The notes beneath the pieces were generated by a model. It did no database searches. It was not told where the DNA came from and saw only the letters and a program-made list of their open reading frames with translations. 64,000 nucleotides of DNA from Aerosticca soli (GTDB lineage: Bacteria > Pseudomonadota > Gammaproteobacteria > Xanthomonadales > Rhodanobacteraceae): the NCBI RefSeq assembly GCF_003967035.1, contig NZ_AP018560.1, positions 891,001 to 955,000 of the forward strand, read 5' to 3'. Below are positions 54,042 through 61,963 of the stretch, one piece after another. Every line of letters begins with the position of its first letter. Positions within the stretch are counted from its first letter, which is position 1. The translations under genes and the position numbers were made by a program.

Positions 54042-55627
54042 TCGACGGCATCCAGCGGCCACGGCACCAGGCTGGGGTCGCGCAGAAACCAGTCGCGGAT
54101 CTCTTTCTTGCGCAGCTTGGCGGTCAGCGTCTTGGGCAGCGGTTCGCTGACGAACAGGATGTGCTTGGGCAATTCCGGCTTGCCGAGCCGGTTGCGGCAG
54201 AAGTCCAGCAATGCCTGCGGGCTCGGCGCGGCGCCGTCCTGTGCCTTGACCACGGCCACCACCGCTTCGCCCCATTCCGGATGCGGCACGCCGACCACCG
54301 CCACTTCCTCGACCTGCGGGTGCATCGACAGCACCGCCTCGACGCTGGAAGGAAACACGTTGACCGCGCCGGTGATGATCAGGAAATCCTTGCGGTCATG
54401 CAGGAAGATGTAGCCTTCCGCATCCATGCTGGCGATGTCGCTGCAGCGCAGCCAGCCGTCCTCGGTCAGCACCTCGCGGGTTTTTTCCGGCAGGTGCAGG
54501 TATTCCTTCATCAGGGTAGGACCGCGCAGCCACAATTCGCCGCGCTCGCCGGCGGGGAGTTCCGCGCCGTCGGCGTCGCGGATGCTGGCCTCGAAATGGG
54601 TGCCGCAGCGGCCGATCGAGGCCAGCAGGTCGGGCCGCTCCTCGAATGCCCGGCGATAGTCGCCGGGGGTCATGAAGGTGACCCAGCCGCCGGTCGCTTC
54701 GGTCAGGCCGTAGGTCTGCAGAAGCGCGCACTGCGGCCAGGTGGCGTGGATGCGCGAGATCAGCGCGGGCGAGGCCGGCGAGGAACCGAAAATGACCATG
54801 CGCACGGAGGAGAAATCGTAGGCGCCGGTGGCGTACTCCTGCATGATCCAGCGCATCGCGGTCGGCACGTGCAGGAACACGCTGACCCGGCGCCGCTCGA
54901 TGTCGCGCAGGAAGCGGCGGGTCTCGAAGCCGCCTTCGGGGATCACGTGCGCCATGCCGTTGGCCAGGCCCAGCACGTTGAGACAGATCACGATCCACGA
55001 AGCCGCCGCCGGCATGTACCACACGTCGTCGGCACTGAAACCCATGCCGATCACGGTGTGCACGATCACGTGTTGCAGCGCGTCGTGACTGAGCACCACG
55101 CCCTTGGGCAGGCCGCTGGTGCCGGAGGTGTAACTGATCAGCACGGCGTCGTCTGCGGCCAGTGGCGGCGCCGCGAGGGTGCGGCCAGCGCACCGTTCGA
55201 GCAGGGTGTCGTAGTCCAGCGCAAGGCCGTGGCCGTCACCCAGGCCGATGAGGATCACGCCGTCGGCGACAAATTCCTCCAGCCACGCACGCGCGATCGC
55301 GGCCTGGCCGGCTTCGACGATCAGCACCCGGACGGTGCTGTCGTGCACCACGTGGCGAACCTCGGCCTCGGCATAGCGGCAGTTGATGCCGACGCGCACT
55401 GTGCCGAGTTTCATGCAGGCGAAGAAATGCTCGTAGATGGCGATCGATTCCTGGGCGTAGATGGCCACCGTATCGCCCTTGCCGACGCCAAGCTCGGCGA
55501 GGGCGAGCGCAAGCGCCTCCGCGCGGCGGTCCATGTCGCGCCAAGTCGCCACGCGCTCGCCGCAGTAGTAGGCCGGTTTGTCGGGAAAGTTGCGCGCGCA
55601 GCGCCGGATGAGGTCACGCGGCAGCAT
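54038..55627 (-). CDS. AMP-forming acyl-CoA ligase (A)
   Basis: 529 aa. ANL-superfamily enzyme. P-loop YTSGTSGLPKGVVLS, A5 motif QTYGLTEATGGW, A7 GWLRCSDIAS, hinge HDRKDFLIITGAVNVFPSSV and catalytic C-terminal Lys in LPKTLTAKLRKKEI. Makes a CoA thioester from a carboxylic acid and ATP through an adenylate. Related to ligases for aromatic, cyclic and medium-chain acids. One of three such enzymes in this cluster (with 60320-61945 and 61964-63592). Its 5' end overlaps the DUF35 gene by 14 nt. Confidence 0.93.
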   Translation of the reverse strand: MLPRDLIRRCARNFPDKPAYYCGERVATWRDMDRRAEALALALAELGVGKGDTVAIYAQESIAIYEHFFACMKLGTVRVGINCRYAEAEVRHVVHDSTVRVLIVEAGQAAIARAWLEEFVADGVILIGLGDGHGLALDYDTLLERCAGRTLAAPPLAADDAVLISYTSGTSGLPKGVVLSHDALQHVIVHTVIGMGFSADDVWYMPAAASWIVICLNVLGLANGMAHVIPEGGFETRRFLRDIERRRVSVFLHVPTAMRWIMQEYATGAYDFSSVRMVIFGSSPASPALISRIHATWPQCALLQTYGLTEATGGWVTFMTPGDYRRAFEERPDLLASIGRCGTHFEASIRDADGAELPAGERGELWLRGPTLMKEYLHLPEKTREVLTEDGWLRCSDIASMDAEGYIFLHDRKDFLIITGAVNVFPSSVEAVLSMHPQVEEVAVVGVPHPEWGEAVVAVVKAQDGAAPSPQALLDFCRNRLGKPELPKHILFVSEPLPKTLTAKLRKKEIRDWFLRDPSLVPWPLDAVE

Positions 55628-56009
55628 GGGTGTCTCCGTCCGTCAACGGCATGGCGATGACCGCGCCGTCGCGCACATCGAGCCGCACGGTATCGCCGGT
55701 GTTCGCGGCGAGTTCGAGTGGGCAACGCACCGGCAGGCGCGGACCCTCGCTCAGCTGGACCTGCGCCACCGCATATGGCGCCGGAAAGGCGGCGGCGAAG
55801 CTGCGCCGGTACACCACCCGCGCGCACAGCCGCGCGAGACCGCCGCTGCGCCGCCAGGCGATGGCGGTGCCGCCGCACGTCGGACAGCACCGCGCGCCGT
55901 AGGGCAGCGCGTGCCGGCAGGCCGTGCAGGCCGGATACAGGAGCTCGCCACGCTCCAGGGCGGCGTGGAAGGGAGCGCTCCAGTCGTCGATCGGCGGCGC
56001 ATAGTGCAT
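55614..56009 (-). CDS. DUF35 zinc-ribbon/OB-fold protein
   Basis: 131 aa. Zinc ribbon with C28-x2-C31 and C42-x2-C45 (ACTACRHALPYGARCCPTCG), then an OB fold (LCARVVYRRSFAAAFPAPYA ... GPRLPVRCPL). DUF35 proteins pair with thiolase-like partners, as in the ChsH2-Ltp2 aldolase of steroid side-chain degradation and BbsA-BbsB. The thiolase-fold partner is encoded next to it (20 bp). A longer open frame upstream is not used. Confidence 0.88.
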   Translation of the reverse strand: MHYAPPIDDWSAPFHAALERGELLYPACTACRHALPYGARCCPTCGGTAIAWRRSGGLARLCARVVYRRSFAAAFPAPYAVAQVQLSEGPRLPVRCPLELAANTGDTVRLDVRDGAVIAMPLTDGDTHAAA

Positions 56010-56029
56010 GGTCGATGGTCCGGTTTTTT

Positions 56030-57226
56030 CTAAAGAACGGCCCCGCGGGCCAGCAGTACCGCGGCGTGGTAATCCAGACGCCCGCCATTGCCGGTGACCA
56101 GCATCAGGCCCGGCTCCTCGAGCTGTCCTTCGCCGGCCTCTCCGCGCAGTTGCCGCACGGCTTCGGCGATCGGCGTCACGCCCTGCAGGTAATAACCGGA
56201 CAGATGGCCGCCGCCGGTATTGCACGGCAGACGGCCGCCCGGTGCGGTATGTCCGGCCGCGACGAAGGCCGCGGCCTCGCCTGGTGCGCACAGGCCGTAT
56301 TCCTCCAGCGCGAGCAGTACGGTGAAGGAAAACGCATCGTAGAACTGGCAGGCGCCGATGTCGGCCGGTTGGACGCCCGCCATCGCGCAGGCCGTGCGGC
56401 CGGCCAGGGCCGCGCCGGTCAGTCCCTGTTGCGGCTGGCCGAAGCCGGCGAAGCCGCCATGTCCCTGGCCCATGCCGTGAAGATGGACCGGCGTGGAGGC
56501 GAGATCCGCGGCGCGTTCGGCGGTGGTGACGACGAAGGCGATCGCGCCATTTATGGGGTAGGCGCAATCGAGCAGACGGAACGGCTCGACGATCCATGGC
56601 GAGGCCAGATAGCCCTCGCGCGTGAGCGGCTCGCGCAGGAAGGCCCGCGGGTTGCGCTGTGCCCATGCCCGCTGGGCGAGTGCCACCGGGGCGAAGGCGT
56701 CTGCGTCCAGCCCATGATGGTCGAGATACTCCTGTGCGGCGAGCGCATAGGCGCCGGTCGCGCCGTAGAGTCCGCAGCGTTCTTCCCAGCCGTCGATGCC
56801 GCTGACCGGCACCGGCGGGGAAAACGCCTGACCGCCACCGCCGGATGGGCGGATCGGATCATCCGCGAACACGCACACCACGTGCCGGGCGAGGCCCGCG
56901 GCCACCGCCAGGCTGGCGTACTGCAGCATCTGCACGGCGGAGGAACCCTCGCCCTCGATGCCGCTCAGAAGCCGCAGCCGTGGCCATTGCAGGTCCTGCT
57001 GCAGGCGCAGTGGCAGTGATTCGGGGTCGGCGAGCGGGCTGCGGTTGATCAGCAGGCCGTCGATGGCCGTGTGTTCGAGTCCGGCGTCGGCGACCGCGGC
57101 GATGATGGCATCGCGCGCCAGCATCCTCGCGCTGCCGATCGGCCTGCGCGAGAGGGTGCTGAAACCGATGCCGACGATGGCGGTCGCGGCCCGGCCGCTG
57201 CCCTGAACTCGTTCCGTTAGCGCCAT
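56030..57226 (-). CDS. thiolase-fold (lipid-transfer/Ltp-type) protein lacking the thiolase Cys
   Basis: 398 aa thiolase fold. The loop where a thiolase would carry its nucleophilic Cys reads GIEGEGSSAVQMLQYASL, without Cys. The late motif LPCNTGGGHLSGYYLQGV resembles Ltp-type proteins (Tyr-rich) rather than the GHPxGxSG of true thiolases. With its DUF35 neighbour it most likely forms an aldolase or other C-C lyase, not a 3-ketoacyl-CoA thiolase. The ATG shares one base with the beta-subunit stop (TGATG). Also called acetyl-CoA acetyltransferase in automatic annotation. Confidence 0.85.
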   Translation of the reverse strand: MALTERVQGSGRAATAIVGIGFSTLSRRPIGSARMLARDAIIAAVADAGLEHTAIDGLLINRSPLADPESLPLRLQQDLQWPRLRLLSGIEGEGSSAVQMLQYASLAVAAGLARHVVCVFADDPIRPSGGGGQAFSPPVPVSGIDGWEERCGLYGATGAYALAAQEYLDHHGLDADAFAPVALAQRAWAQRNPRAFLREPLTREGYLASPWIVEPFRLLDCAYPINGAIAFVVTTAERAADLASTPVHLHGMGQGHGGFAGFGQPQQGLTGAALAGRTACAMAGVQPADIGACQFYDAFSFTVLLALEEYGLCAPGEAAAFVAAGHTAPGGRLPCNTGGGHLSGYYLQGVTPIAEAVRQLRGEAGEGQLEEPGLMLVTGNGGRLDYHAAVLLARGAVL

Positions 57227-57744
57227 CAGAGGATGAAGGCCAGCGTCGGCAGCGGTTCACTGGCGTGCACCAGCATGACCTTCTTCAGGAACATCTTGAG
57301 CCCACCGCTATCGCCATGGGCGCGCAACCCGTATTCCACCCGGCCAGGCCACACCTCGAGCTGGCGAGTGGACTGCGCGCGCAGTTCGTAACACACGAAA
57401 TTGGCGGCCACGGCATATTCCTGCGCGCCGGCCACCTTGGGATTGGCCGAGCGCTCGATCTCGATGTTGGACAACAGCCGACGCATCGGCGAAGGCGGCG
57501 TCTGCGCGTGGCGTACGCCGGTCTTGAGCTGCGCCAGACGGGTGGCCAGGCGCTTGCGGTTGTCCGCGGTCACCGAGACGTTGCGCTGGGGATCGGCGTC
57601 GGGCGCGAGCGGGATCCAGTAGTACATGTCCTCGTCGACCAGGTTTTCCCATTCCTCGTAGCGCGATTCGTCGGCGAGGCGCGCCTCGAGATACAGGAAG
57701 GCCTCGATGCGCCGCGCTTCCTCGATGCTCACTGCTGTTTGCAT
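57226..57744 (-). CDS. aromatic ring-hydroxylating dioxygenase, beta subunit
   Basis: 172 aa. NTF2-like (SnoaL-type) fold of RHO small subunits: AVSIEEARRIEAFLYLEARL, ADESRYEEWENLVDEDMYYW, then IEIERS and CYELRAQSTRQLEVWPGRVE. Structural partner of the alpha subunit in an alpha3beta3 hexamer. Starts 21 bp after the alpha stop. Confidence 0.9.
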   Translation of the reverse strand: MQTAVSIEEARRIEAFLYLEARLADESRYEEWENLVDEDMYYWIPLAPDADPQRNVSVTADNRKRLATRLAQLKTGVRHAQTPPSPMRRLLSNIEIERSANPKVAGAQEYAVAANFVCYELRAQSTRQLEVWPGRVEYGLRAHGDSGGLKMFLKKVMLVHASEPLPTLAFIL

Positions 57745-57765
57745 GGTAGGTCCTCCGCCGGACGC

Positions 57766-59055
57766 TCAGCGCGTCATCACCTTGCGATAGTGGTGCCAGA
57801 AGCCGCGGTTGGTCGTCTCGTCGGTGACATGGCCGATGCGTGAACCGTCCGCCTCGACGATTTCGCGCTGCTCACCGCGGCTCAGGTCGAGCCATGCCTG
57901 TCCGGAGCGCAGCGCGATCTGCTGGCGCTCGGAAATCACTCCGTCGTCGGCGAGCAGGAAGGCCGAGGGGCCGAGCGCGCCCTCGGACTGGCGCATGATG
58001 CGGTCGTTCACCGCGTCGGAGACACCGCCGAGCAGGAGCGGCGTGTGCCATTGCACGCATTCGTTGGGTCCCCGCGGCTCGAAGATGACGATGTTCATCT
58101 CGGCCAGGAACAGGTTGGGGAAGATCACCGTGTGCGGTGGGCCGTCGTGCAGCAGCTGGTGGGCGCGTTCGTGGCCGTAGGCCTGTTCCATCGCCTGCAC
58201 GTAGTCGGGGTAGCGCGAGGCGTCGGGCAGGCCGAGCCAGGCCAGCTCGCCCGGGTAGGCAGGGGCGAAATCGATCTCGGTATGGCCGTTGCCCCAGTCG
58301 ATGGTGCGCGACTTGAGTTCCTGTTCGGCAGTCATCGCCGCCGCGTCGTACTGGGAGCGGATCACCCGCGCGAACGAGGCGTGCACGAAGTTGACGTGAT
58401 AACCGTCGGTGTCGTTTTCCGGCAGCATCTTCCAGTTGGCCTGGAACTTGTGCTTGACCCAGCCGGCGGTGAGCTTGATCTCGCCGGTGGGCGACATCGC
58501 GATGGTGCGGTCGATGACCCGCGTGGCGTTGCCCAGGTGATCTCGCAGGCTGCCGGCATCGGGGTTGAAGCTGGCGAAGATGAAGCCGCGGTAGCTGTCC
58601 ACCAGCGGCAGCACCGGCAGGCCGTACTGGTTGCGGTCGCGGGTGAAGCCATTGGGGTAGGGCACGTCCAGCAGCTTGCCGTCCAGCCCGTAGACCCAGC
58701 CGTGGTACGGGCAGGTAAAGCTGCGCGCGCTGCCGCGGTCCTCCATGCACACCAGGTTGGCGCGATGCGCGCAGCGGTTCTTGAGCACGGTCGGACGACC
58801 GTCGCGCGTGCGTACCAGCAGCACCGGCTCCTCGCCGATGGTGCGGCGGACGAACTGGCCGGGTTCGGGGATCTCCGACTCGTGGCCGACGTAGACCCAG
58901 CCGCCGTAGAAGATCTTCTGCAGCTCGTCGCGGTACACCGCTTCGCTGGTGTAGAGCGAGCCGTGGATGCGGTCTTGCTGGATCAATTCGTCATAGTTGA
59001 CGGCGCCATCGGCGCGTGGCTGCGCGGCGCTGAGGCTATCGGGGATCGCGGCCAT
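57766..59055 (-). CDS. aromatic ring-hydroxylating dioxygenase, alpha (Rieske) subunit
   Basis: 429 aa. Rieske cluster C95-x-H97 and C115-x2-H118 (NRCAHRANLVC, FTCPYHGW); mononuclear iron site with D217, H220 and H225 (ENDTDGYHVNFVH) and the bridging Asp in the same segment. The C-terminal catalytic domain holds the substrate pocket. Initial oxygenation of an aromatic acid or similar ring is likely; the substrate is unknown. Preceded by a good promoter (-35 TTGACG, -10 TACTTT) and a palindrome at 59086-59103. Upstream in-frame codons are not needed; the ATG at 59055 is chosen. Confidence 0.94.
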   Translation of the reverse strand: MAAIPDSLSAAQPRADGAVNYDELIQQDRIHGSLYTSEAVYRDELQKIFYGGWVYVGHESEIPEPGQFVRRTIGEEPVLLVRTRDGRPTVLKNRCAHRANLVCMEDRGSARSFTCPYHGWVYGLDGKLLDVPYPNGFTRDRNQYGLPVLPLVDSYRGFIFASFNPDAGSLRDHLGNATRVIDRTIAMSPTGEIKLTAGWVKHKFQANWKMLPENDTDGYHVNFVHASFARVIRSQYDAAAMTAEQELKSRTIDWGNGHTEIDFAPAYPGELAWLGLPDASRYPDYVQAMEQAYGHERAHQLLHDGPPHTVIFPNLFLAEMNIVIFEPRGPNECVQWHTPLLLGGVSDAVNDRIMRQSEGALGPSAFLLADDGVISERQQIALRSGQAWLDLSRGEQREIVEADGSRIGHVTDETTNRGFWHHYRKVMTR

Positions 59056-59085
59056 GGCGGCACCTCTTGATTGTCGTTGCGATGC

Positions 59086-59103
59086 ACCAAGCAAGCGCTT
59101 GGT
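59086..59103. promoter_or_regulatory. 18-bp palindrome, candidate TetR operator
   Basis: ACCAAGC-AAGC-GCTTGGT, perfect 7-bp arms. It lies immediately downstream of the predicted start of the oxygenase operon, where a repressor would block transcription. The size and symmetry suit a TetR dimer. Confidence 0.7.
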
Positions 59104-59111
59104 ATGCGGCA

Positions 59112-59140
59112 AAAGTACACACCGGGTTGACCCGCGTCAA
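59112..59140 (-). promoter_or_regulatory. promoter of the oxygenase operon
   Basis: On the minus strand: -35 TTGACG (59140-59135), 17-bp spacer, -10 TACTTT (59117-59112). The predicted start is near 59105. The -35 lies in a small inverted repeat TTGAC-CCGC-GTCAA (59127-59140). Confidence 0.6.
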
Positions 59141-59244
59141 GTCGGTTTCGCCCTCCGTCGCCATGGCATTCCACCGCCACGGCATAAAGACGCCGTGCGC
59201 CGATAATGGGCGCAGAACAAGCCGACTGATGGAGGCCAAAGACC

Positions 59245-60231
59245 ATGCGTGCCTGGATGATCGAAACCCCGGCGGGCGGCGAGCCGCAGTTGGTACTGCG
59301 CGAGGTGTCGACGCCCGAGCCCGGCCCGACCGAGCTGCGCGTGCGCGTGGCGGCGGTCGGCATCAACCGCGCCGACATCCTGCAGGTGCGCGGCCACTAT
59401 CCACCGCCGCCTGGCGTCGATCCGCGCATCCCGGGCCTGGAATATGCCGGCACGGTCGAGGCGGTGGGTGAGCGCGTGCAGCTGTACCGGCCGGGCGACC
59501 GCGTCATGGGCCTGGTCGCCGGTGGCGCCTATGCCGAGGCGCTGGTGACGCCCGAGCGCGAGGCGATCGCGATACCCGCGGGCCTCGACCTCGTGCAGGC
59601 TGCGGCGGTGCCGGAAGACTTCCTCACCGCTTATCGCGCGCTGTACCTGGAAGGCGGACTGGCCCATGGTCAATGGGCCTTGATCCGGCCGGCGACCGCG
59701 GGCGTGGGGCTGGCGGCGGTGCAGCTCGTGCACGTCTTCGGCGGCCGCAGCCTGGGCAGCAGCCGCGATCGCGCCAGGCTGGAGGCGGCCGTGCGCTGCG
59801 GACTGGACGTGCCCTTGCCCGAGGACGAGGGCGCCTTGCCCGAGCGCGTGCGTCGCGTCACGGCGGGCGAGGGCGTCGCGGTGGTGCTGGACATGCTGGG
59901 CGGCGCGGCCTTCGCGGACAATCTCGCCTGCCTGCGGGTGGAAGGCACCTTGGTGGTGATCGGCCGGCTCACGCCGGGCAACGCGGAGCTGGACCTTGGG
60001 GCCGTGCTCGGTCGCCGCCTGCGCATACGCGGCATGACCATGCGCGCGCAGCCGCTGGAGGAGCGCATCCGCATCGCGCGTCTGTTCGCCGACCGGCTCA
60101 CGCCGCTGTTCGAGCGCGGCCTGTTGCGGCCGCTGGTGTCGGCGGTCCATCCCTTCGACCAGGCGCCGCAGGCGCATGCCGACATGCTGGCCAACCGGCA
60201 TCTGGGCAAGCTGGTGCTGGCCATGTCGTGA
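59245..60231 (+). CDS. zinc-independent MDR oxidoreductase (quinone oxidoreductase type)
   Basis: 328 aa. GroES-like domain (RVAAVGINRADILQVRGHYP ... IPGLEYAGTVEAVGERVQLY, RPGDRVMGLVAGGAYAEALV) and a Rossmann half with ATAGVGLAAVQLVHVFGGRS (GxGxxA-type NADPH loop). The Cys/His zinc ligands of alcohol dehydrogenases are absent. PIG3/quinone oxidoreductase type; may reduce an enone or quinone intermediate. GGAGG precedes the ATG. Divergent from the oxygenase operon, sharing its control region; a GATAAT box is at 59202-59207. Confidence 0.88.
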   Translation: MRAWMIETPAGGEPQLVLREVSTPEPGPTELRVRVAAVGINRADILQVRGHYPPPPGVDPRIPGLEYAGTVEAVGERVQLYRPGDRVMGLVAGGAYAEALVTPEREAIAIPAGLDLVQAAAVPEDFLTAYRALYLEGGLAHGQWALIRPATAGVGLAAVQLVHVFGGRSLGSSRDRARLEAAVRCGLDVPLPEDEGALPERVRRVTAGEGVAVVLDMLGGAAFADNLACLRVEGTLVVIGRLTPGNAELDLGAVLGRRLRIRGMTMRAQPLEERIRIARLFADRLTPLFERGLLRPLVSAVHPFDQAPQAHADMLANRHLGKLVLAMS

Positions 60232-60319
60232 GTCGCCTCCGGGGCGGGCAGGCGACGCGCGCGACGTGGCGCATGCACCGAAAAACCGTGTGGACGGCCG
60301 GCATGAGGGCCTGAAGGGC

Positions 60320-61945
60320 TCAGTCGCGGGAGGGAAGCGACCATGGCACCGGCACGGCAGCTTCCAGGAACCAGGCGCGCACGGCCGCCTTCTGCAACTT
60401 GCCGGTCAGCGTGCGCGGCAGCGGCTCGTCGATGAAATGCACATGCTTGGGCGCTTCCACGCGGCTGATCCGGGCCTGGCAGTGCGCGATCAAGCTGGCG
60501 GCGTCGAGCTCGGCAAAGCCGGGCCGGCGCCGGACCACCGCCACCACCGCTTCGCCCCAGGTCGGATGCGGCACGCCGACCACGCACACCTCCGCCACGC
60601 CCGGGTGCTCGGCGAGCACGCCTTCCACCGCCGCGGGAAACACGTTCACGCCGCCGGAGATGATCAGGAATTTCTGCCGGTCGAGCAGGTAGAGGAAGCC
60701 ATCCTCGTCCAGGCGACCGATGTCGTTGGTGCGCAGCCAGCCATCGACCAGCGTTTGCGCGGTTTCCTCGGGCAGGTTGAGGTAGCCGGCCATCTGCGCC
60801 TCGCCGCGCACCCAGATCTCGCCGGCGACGCCGGTGGGCAGCACCTGTCCGGCATCGTCGCGGATGCTGAGGTCGAAATGGGTGGCGATCTGGCCGACCG
60901 AGCCCAGCCGCTCCGGCCGCTCGGCGAGCGCATGGCGCAGGTCGCGAGGCGAGAGGAAGGCGATGCCGCCCCAGGTGGTTTCGGTGATCGCATAGCAGTG
61001 CAGCAGGTCGCAGCCGAAGGCGGTCGCGGCCGCCCGGATGAGTGCCGGCGAGATCGGTGCCGAACCGAAGCACAGCATCCGCAGCGAGGAAAGGTCGTAA
61101 GCCTGCCGACGACATTCCTCGAGCATCCATTGCAGCATCACCGGCGCCACCAGCGCCACGCTCGGGCGATGACGCTCGATGTCGCGCAGGAACTGGACGG
61201 TGTCGTAGTCGCCATCGGGGATGAGCTGGGTCATGCCGTTGCCGACCGCCAGCATGGCCAGCATCACTGCCGACCACGCGTTGCCGGTCGGCAGATAGAA
61301 CAGGTCGTCCGGCCCGAAACCGAAGGCGCTCAGCGAATGCAGCAGGGTCGCCTTGATACCGCCCTGCGTGAGCACCACGCCCTTGGGCAGCCCAGTGGTG
61401 CCGGAGGTGTAGCTGTACATGGCCGGCGCATCCAGGTCGAGCGGCGGCAGTACGGGCGGAGAGTCGTGCTCCGCGAGCAGGGTCTCGTAGTCGTTCAGGT
61501 CATGGACGCCGCCGAAGGCGATCAGACGCAGCTGCGCGAGCGGCGGTTCCTCCTCCAGCCGTTCGAGCAGGGGCAGGCAACTGGCGTGGACCAGCACGTG
61601 TTCGATGCCGGCGTCGCGGATCACATGGGCCAGTTCGCGAGGGCCGTAGCGGCGGTTGAGTCCGACGCGGATGCCGCCGAGCTTGAGGCAGGCGTAGAAG
61701 TGCTCGTACACCTCGATGCATTCGGGAGCGAGAATGGCCAGCGGCTGGCCCGGCCGATGCCCCAGATGCTGCAGCGCGGCGGCCAGCCGGTCCGAGCGTT
61801 CGTGCATTTCGCCCCAGGTGCGCATCCGCGTGCCACAGAGATAGGCGGGCTTGTGCGGGAAGTTGCGTCCGCAGCGCGCGATGAGGTCGCGCGGCAGCGC
61901 GATCGCGCCGCGCCCGCGCAAGTCGTTTTCGAGGATTGCTCGCAT
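60320..61945 (-). CDS. AMP-forming acyl-CoA ligase (B)
   Basis: 541 aa. P-loop YTSGTTGLPKGVVLT, A5 HCYAITETTWGG, A7 GWLRTNDIGRL, hinge LDRQKFLIISGGVNVFPAAV and catalytic Lys in LPRTLTGKLQKAAV. The same family as ligases A and C; a separate paralogue rather than a recent copy, since the sequences differ throughout. Follows ligase C by 18 bp. Could activate the starting acid or a ring-cleavage product. Convergent with the oxidoreductase (88 bp between stops). Confidence 0.93.
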   Translation of the reverse strand: MRAILENDLRGRGAIALPRDLIARCGRNFPHKPAYLCGTRMRTWGEMHERSDRLAAALQHLGHRPGQPLAILAPECIEVYEHFYACLKLGGIRVGLNRRYGPRELAHVIRDAGIEHVLVHASCLPLLERLEEEPPLAQLRLIAFGGVHDLNDYETLLAEHDSPPVLPPLDLDAPAMYSYTSGTTGLPKGVVLTQGGIKATLLHSLSAFGFGPDDLFYLPTGNAWSAVMLAMLAVGNGMTQLIPDGDYDTVQFLRDIERHRPSVALVAPVMLQWMLEECRRQAYDLSSLRMLCFGSAPISPALIRAAATAFGCDLLHCYAITETTWGGIAFLSPRDLRHALAERPERLGSVGQIATHFDLSIRDDAGQVLPTGVAGEIWVRGEAQMAGYLNLPEETAQTLVDGWLRTNDIGRLDEDGFLYLLDRQKFLIISGGVNVFPAAVEGVLAEHPGVAEVCVVGVPHPTWGEAVVAVVRRRPGFAELDAASLIAHCQARISRVEAPKHVHFIDEPLPRTLTGKLQKAAVRAWFLEAAVPVPWSLPSRD

Positions 61946-61963
61946 GGGATGTCCTCCGCGGGC

